DNA from: Actinomyces sp.
GTDB lineage: Bacteria; Actinomycetota; Actinomycetes; Actinomycetales; Actinomycetaceae
DNA length: 17,595 nt
Assembly: GCF_030530635.1 (NCBI RefSeq)
Contig: NZ_JAUMUL010000029.1
Coordinates: 1-17,595 of the forward strand
Direction: 5' to 3'
Part shown: positions 14,531 to 17,595 of the stretch, in pieces
Numbering within the stretch: position 1 is the first letter of the stretch
How the letters are laid out: each line of letters starts with the position of its first letter
Position numbers and translations under genes: made by a program
Notes under the pieces: generated by a model
Seen by the model: only the letters and a program-made list of their open reading frames with translations
The model's database searches: none
What the model was told of the DNA's origin: nothing

Positions 14531-17473
14531 GTGTCTGCGACAGTGTTGTCAATCAACTGGAACGACGTCTGGAACGTGGTGGCGAGTCTGCGCCCGCAGC
14601 TCATCGCCATTGGCGTGGTGCTACTGGTGGCGCTCATTGTGACCGTCGCCGTACGCGGGCTCAACCGGCCGACCCGCAAGTTGGTGCGCTCAACCACTTG
14701 GGTGGCCGCCGTAGTTGCCGTTGCGGTCGCCGTGACCGGCATGATGTACGGAGGTCTGAAGACGATTCTCGACCTGTCCTCCGGCTCCGGCACGCTCACC
14801 GAGCAGACCAAGGCGACTGTGGAGGAGCTCGGCAACACGATCTCCGACGAGGGCATGGTGCTGCTCAAGAATGAGAACGCCACTCTGCCGCTCGACGACG
14901 GCGCCGCCATCAATGTGCTCGGCTGGGCCTCCACCAACCCCGTCTACGGCGGCACCGGCTCGGGTTCGCTGTCACCGGATAATCCCACCACCTCTCTGCT
15001 GGACGGCCTGCACAACGCAGGCTTTAAGACCAACACCGAACTGAGTGACTTCTACACCGCCTACCGCGCCGAGCGGCCCGAGGTCGGCATGTTCGCCGCC
15101 GACTGGACCCTGCCCGAGCCCGCCTCCGAGGCCTACACCGACGCCATCGTGTCCTCCATACAGGAGTTCTCCGACACGTCGGTAGTGACTATCGCCCGCT
15201 CCGGCGGTGAGGGCTTCGACCTGCCGCTGGACGTGAACGCCGAGGTCGCCGCCAATGGCGCTTTCTCCTTCACCGACAACTCCACCTCCCAGTCCGACTT
15301 CGCCGACGGCCAGGGATACCTGGAGCTCACCGCCCCCGAGCGCGACCTCATCCAGCTTGCCAAGGACAACTCCGAGACCGTGGTCGTGGTCTACAACGGT
15401 GCCAACGCCTTCGACCTGTCCGACTTGGCCGCCGACCCCGACATCGACGCGATCATCTGGGCCATCCCAGGTGGTCAGGTGGGCTTCAACGCCCTGGGAC
15501 GCATCCTCGACGGTGAGGTCAACCCCTCCGCCAAGACCCCCGACACCTTCGTAGCGGACTTGAAGGCGTCCCCGGTCGCCAACAACTTCGGTGACTTCAC
15601 GTACACCAACATGGAGGAGTACGGGCAGACCTCGCCGTTCACCAACACCACCACCTACCCCGGCTTCGTCAACTACGTGGAGGGCATCTACGTCGGCTAC
15701 CGCTGGTATGAGACCGCGGCCGTCGAGGGCGTCATCAACTACGACGAGGCCGTCACCTACCCCTTCGGCTACGGCCTTTCCTACACTTCCTTCAAACAGG
15801 AGATGGGCGAGCCCAGTCGGGATGCCGACGGGACCATCAGCCTCGACGTGACTGTCACCAACACCGGAGACGTGGCCGGCAAGGATGTAGTGCAGGTGTA
15901 CTACACCGCGCCGTACACGAACGGGGACATCGAGAAGTCCGCGGTGAACCTGGTGGCCTACGGCAAGACCGGTCTGCTGGAGCCCGGCGCTTCGGAGACT
16001 GTGACCCTCACTTTCGAAGAGGGTGACATGGCGTCCTACGACTATCGGGGCGCCAAGGCCTACGTGTTGGAGCAGGGTGAGTACACGATCTCCGTGCGCT
16101 CCGACTCCCACACGGTGATCGACTCGAAGACCCTCACCGTGGGCCAGACCATCACCTACAACTCCGAGGACAACACCCACGCCGGTGACGTCGCGGTGGC
16201 CACCAACCAGTTCGACGCCGCCGCGGGCGATGTCACCTACCTCTCTCGGGCGGATTCCTTCGCGAACTACGAGCAGGCCACCGCCGCCCCGGCGAACCTG
16301 GAGATGTCGGAGGAACACCGGGCGGCATTCGTCGCCAACTCCAACTACGACTCCACCGCCTTTGATGACGACGCCGACGAGATGCCCACCACCGGTGCCG
16401 ACAACGGCCTGGTCCTGGGTGACATGCACGGCCTGGAGTATGACGACGCCAAGTGGGACCAGCTGCTCGACCAGCTGTCCGTTGCCGAGATGAACGCCCT
16501 GATCGCCAACGGCGGTTACGGCTCGGTGGCCGTGGACTCAGTCGGCAAGGTGCGCGTGTCCGATGTGGACGGTCCCGCCTCGCTGAACAACAACTTCACC
16601 GGTGTCGGCTCGATCGGGCTGCCGTCGGCAGTGTCCGTGGCCGCAACCTGGAATCAGGAGCTGGCACACGAGTTCGGCACCGCCATTGGCACGATGGCGC
16701 ATGACATGGATGTGGCCGGCTGGTACGCCCCCGCCACCAACACCCACCGCTACGCCTACGCCGGACGCAACTTCGAGTACTTCTCCGAGGATCCGGTCCT
16801 GGCAGGCACCCAGGTGGCACAGGAGATCCAGGGCGCCAAGGAGCTGGGCGTGTACGCCTTCATCAAGCACTTCGCCATGAACGACCAAGAGACCAACCGC
16901 ACCAACATGCTGGCCACCTGGTCCAATGAGCAGGCGATACGCGAGATCTACCTCAAGTCCTTCGAGATCGGCATCAAGGACGGTGGCGCCGGCGCGGTGA
17001 TGACCGCCTTCAACTACATCGGCACCACCTATGCCGGGGCGCTGCCCGAGCTGCAGCAGACCGTGCTGCGTGACGAGTGGGGCTTCCGCGGTATGACGCT
17101 GACGGATTACTTCGCCGGCTACGGCTACCAGAACGCCGATCAGCTCACCCGCAACGGTGGCGACATGATGCTCGCCACCACCGACATCACCGTCAACTCC
17201 GTGCAGAACACCTCCGCCACCGGAGTGATCGCGATGCGGGAGGCCTCCCACAACATCCTGTACACGGTGGCCAACTCCTGGATCTACGAGAATGGCCAGC
17301 CGGAGGTGCAGCGCGCCTCCTGGGAGTATCTGGCCTGGGGAGTCCTGGCCGTGCTGGGTGTCGGCCTGATCGCTCTGGAGACAATCGCCGTCCGCCGCTA
17401 CCTCCGGCGTCGCGGCGAGGTGACGGTCGCGGTCGCCAGCGGCGAGACCGTTGGTGACACCGATAAGGAGTGA
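14531..17473 (+). CDS. Membrane-anchored GH3 beta-glycosidase, reversed domain order (GH3-3)
   Basis: A 980-residue paralogue of GH3-1 with the same layout. Membrane segments lie at about 22-43 and 56-74, with a basic loop between (RGLNRPTRKLVR). The alpha/beta sandwich follows, with ARSGGEGFDLP (likely acid/base Glu227) and YPFGYGLSYT near 415. The fibronectin-III-like part is at about 435-540. The TIM barrel has DGPAS (Asp680), GRNFEYFSEDP, IKHFAMND (Lys779, His780) and nucleophile Asp859 in MTLTDYFAG, where Tyr replaces the Trp of GH3-1. The third membrane segment (934-956) is followed by a basic stretch and a cytoplasmic tail of about 20 residues. It is about 20 residues shorter than GH3-1 in the loop after GGEG. 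GTG at 14531 is preferred, with GAGGA ten bases upstream; a GTG at 14543 and an ATG at 14447 are alternatives. Surface exo-hydrolysis of beta-glycosides is likely; the sugar is unknown. Confidence 0.87.
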   Translation: MSATVLSINWNDVWNVVASLRPQLIAIGVVLLVALIVTVAVRGLNRPTRKLVRSTTWVAAVVAVAVAVTGMMYGGLKTILDLSSGSGTLTEQTKATVEELGNTISDEGMVLLKNENATLPLDDGAAINVLGWASTNPVYGGTGSGSLSPDNPTTSLLDGLHNAGFKTNTELSDFYTAYRAERPEVGMFAADWTLPEPASEAYTDAIVSSIQEFSDTSVVTIARSGGEGFDLPLDVNAEVAANGAFSFTDNSTSQSDFADGQGYLELTAPERDLIQLAKDNSETVVVVYNGANAFDLSDLAADPDIDAIIWAIPGGQVGFNALGRILDGEVNPSAKTPDTFVADLKASPVANNFGDFTYTNMEEYGQTSPFTNTTTYPGFVNYVEGIYVGYRWYETAAVEGVINYDEAVTYPFGYGLSYTSFKQEMGEPSRDADGTISLDVTVTNTGDVAGKDVVQVYYTAPYTNGDIEKSAVNLVAYGKTGLLEPGASETVTLTFEEGDMASYDYRGAKAYVLEQGEYTISVRSDSHTVIDSKTLTVGQTITYNSEDNTHAGDVAVATNQFDAAAGDVTYLSRADSFANYEQATAAPANLEMSEEHRAAFVANSNYDSTAFDDDADEMPTTGADNGLVLGDMHGLEYDDAKWDQLLDQLSVAEMNALIANGGYGSVAVDSVGKVRVSDVDGPASLNNNFTGVGSIGLPSAVSVAATWNQELAHEFGTAIGTMAHDMDVAGWYAPATNTHRYAYAGRNFEYFSEDPVLAGTQVAQEIQGAKELGVYAFIKHFAMNDQETNRTNMLATWSNEQAIREIYLKSFEIGIKDGGAGAVMTAFNYIGTTYAGALPELQQTVLRDEWGFRGMTLTDYFAGYGYQNADQLTRNGGDMMLATTDITVNSVQNTSATGVIAMREASHNILYTVANSWIYENGQPEVQRASWEYLAWGVLAVLGVGLIALETIAVRRYLRRRGEVTVAVASGETVGDTDKE

Positions 17474-17488
17474 ACACTTCGCGGCCGG

Positions 17489-17519
17489 GGTGGGACCGGG
17501 GACTCCCGGTCCCCCCACC
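17489..17519 (+). terminator. Terminator hairpin after GH3-3
   Basis: GGTGGGACCGGG (17489-17500), loop GACT, then CCCGGTCCCCCCACC (17505-17519) form a twelve-pair GC-rich stem with a three-C bulge. It begins 15 bases after the GH3-3 stop. No U-tract follows, as is common in high-GC actinobacteria. It suggests that the GH3-3 unit ends here. Confidence 0.6.
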
Positions 17520-17595
17520 GCCGGCGATCCCCTCCGGAGCCGCCGGCCTAGCCCAATCCAACCCAACCCCCCGCCCAGGGAAGGTGCGCCCCCGG

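Overview
The window is high-GC DNA from an actinobacterium. The trp gene order, the absence of trpF, GTG starts and membrane-anchored GH3 enzymes fit Actinomyces or a close relative; this taxon is my inference, as no rRNA or other marker is present. Only two themes occur: tryptophan biosynthesis and family-3 glycoside hydrolases (GH3).

Positions 21-6805 (minus strand) hold a compact trp operon in the order trpL, trpE, trpG, trpD, trpC-trpB, trpA. It opens with a 21-residue leader peptide carrying three consecutive Trp codons. Three nested, mutually exclusive RNA pairings follow, the last being a terminator hairpin just before trpE, so this is a classical ribosome-dependent attenuator. The structural genes are tightly coupled (1-nt gaps or a 4-nt ATGA overlap, with 45 nt only between trpG and trpD). 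The IGP synthase (TrpC) and the tryptophan synthase beta chain (TrpB) are one 760-residue polypeptide. No trpF lies in the operon, which fits the actinobacterial PriA (HisA/TrpF) solution.

Positions 6806-17473 hold three plus-strand GH3 genes and one minus-strand gene. GH3-1 (7074-10115) and GH3-3 (14531-17473) are paralogues with reversed domain order: alpha/beta sandwich, then fibronectin-III-like domain, then TIM barrel. They have two N-terminal membrane segments and one C-terminal segment, so the catalytic part should be pinned to the outer face of the membrane at both ends. GH3-2 (11862-14264) is a conventional-order GH3 lipoprotein with an EF-hand-like loop. Between GH3-1 and GH3-2 lies a second, stand-alone trpB (10272-11606, minus). 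Together the GH3 enzymes would trim beta-linked oligosaccharides at the cell surface; their substrate cannot be read from sequence.

Non-coding features of note: a 122-bp nested inverted repeat between the convergent GH3-1 and trpB2 genes; a 24-bp palindromic block shared by the regions upstream of GH3-2 and GH3-3, part of which also recurs between trpL and GH3-1; and a tandem 14-bp repeat in the GH3-2 leader. The gaps without genes (6806-7073, 10116-10271, 11607-11861, 14265-14530) are each under 300 bases; their contents are listed as separate features. I saw no tRNA, rRNA, CRISPR array or transposase gene.
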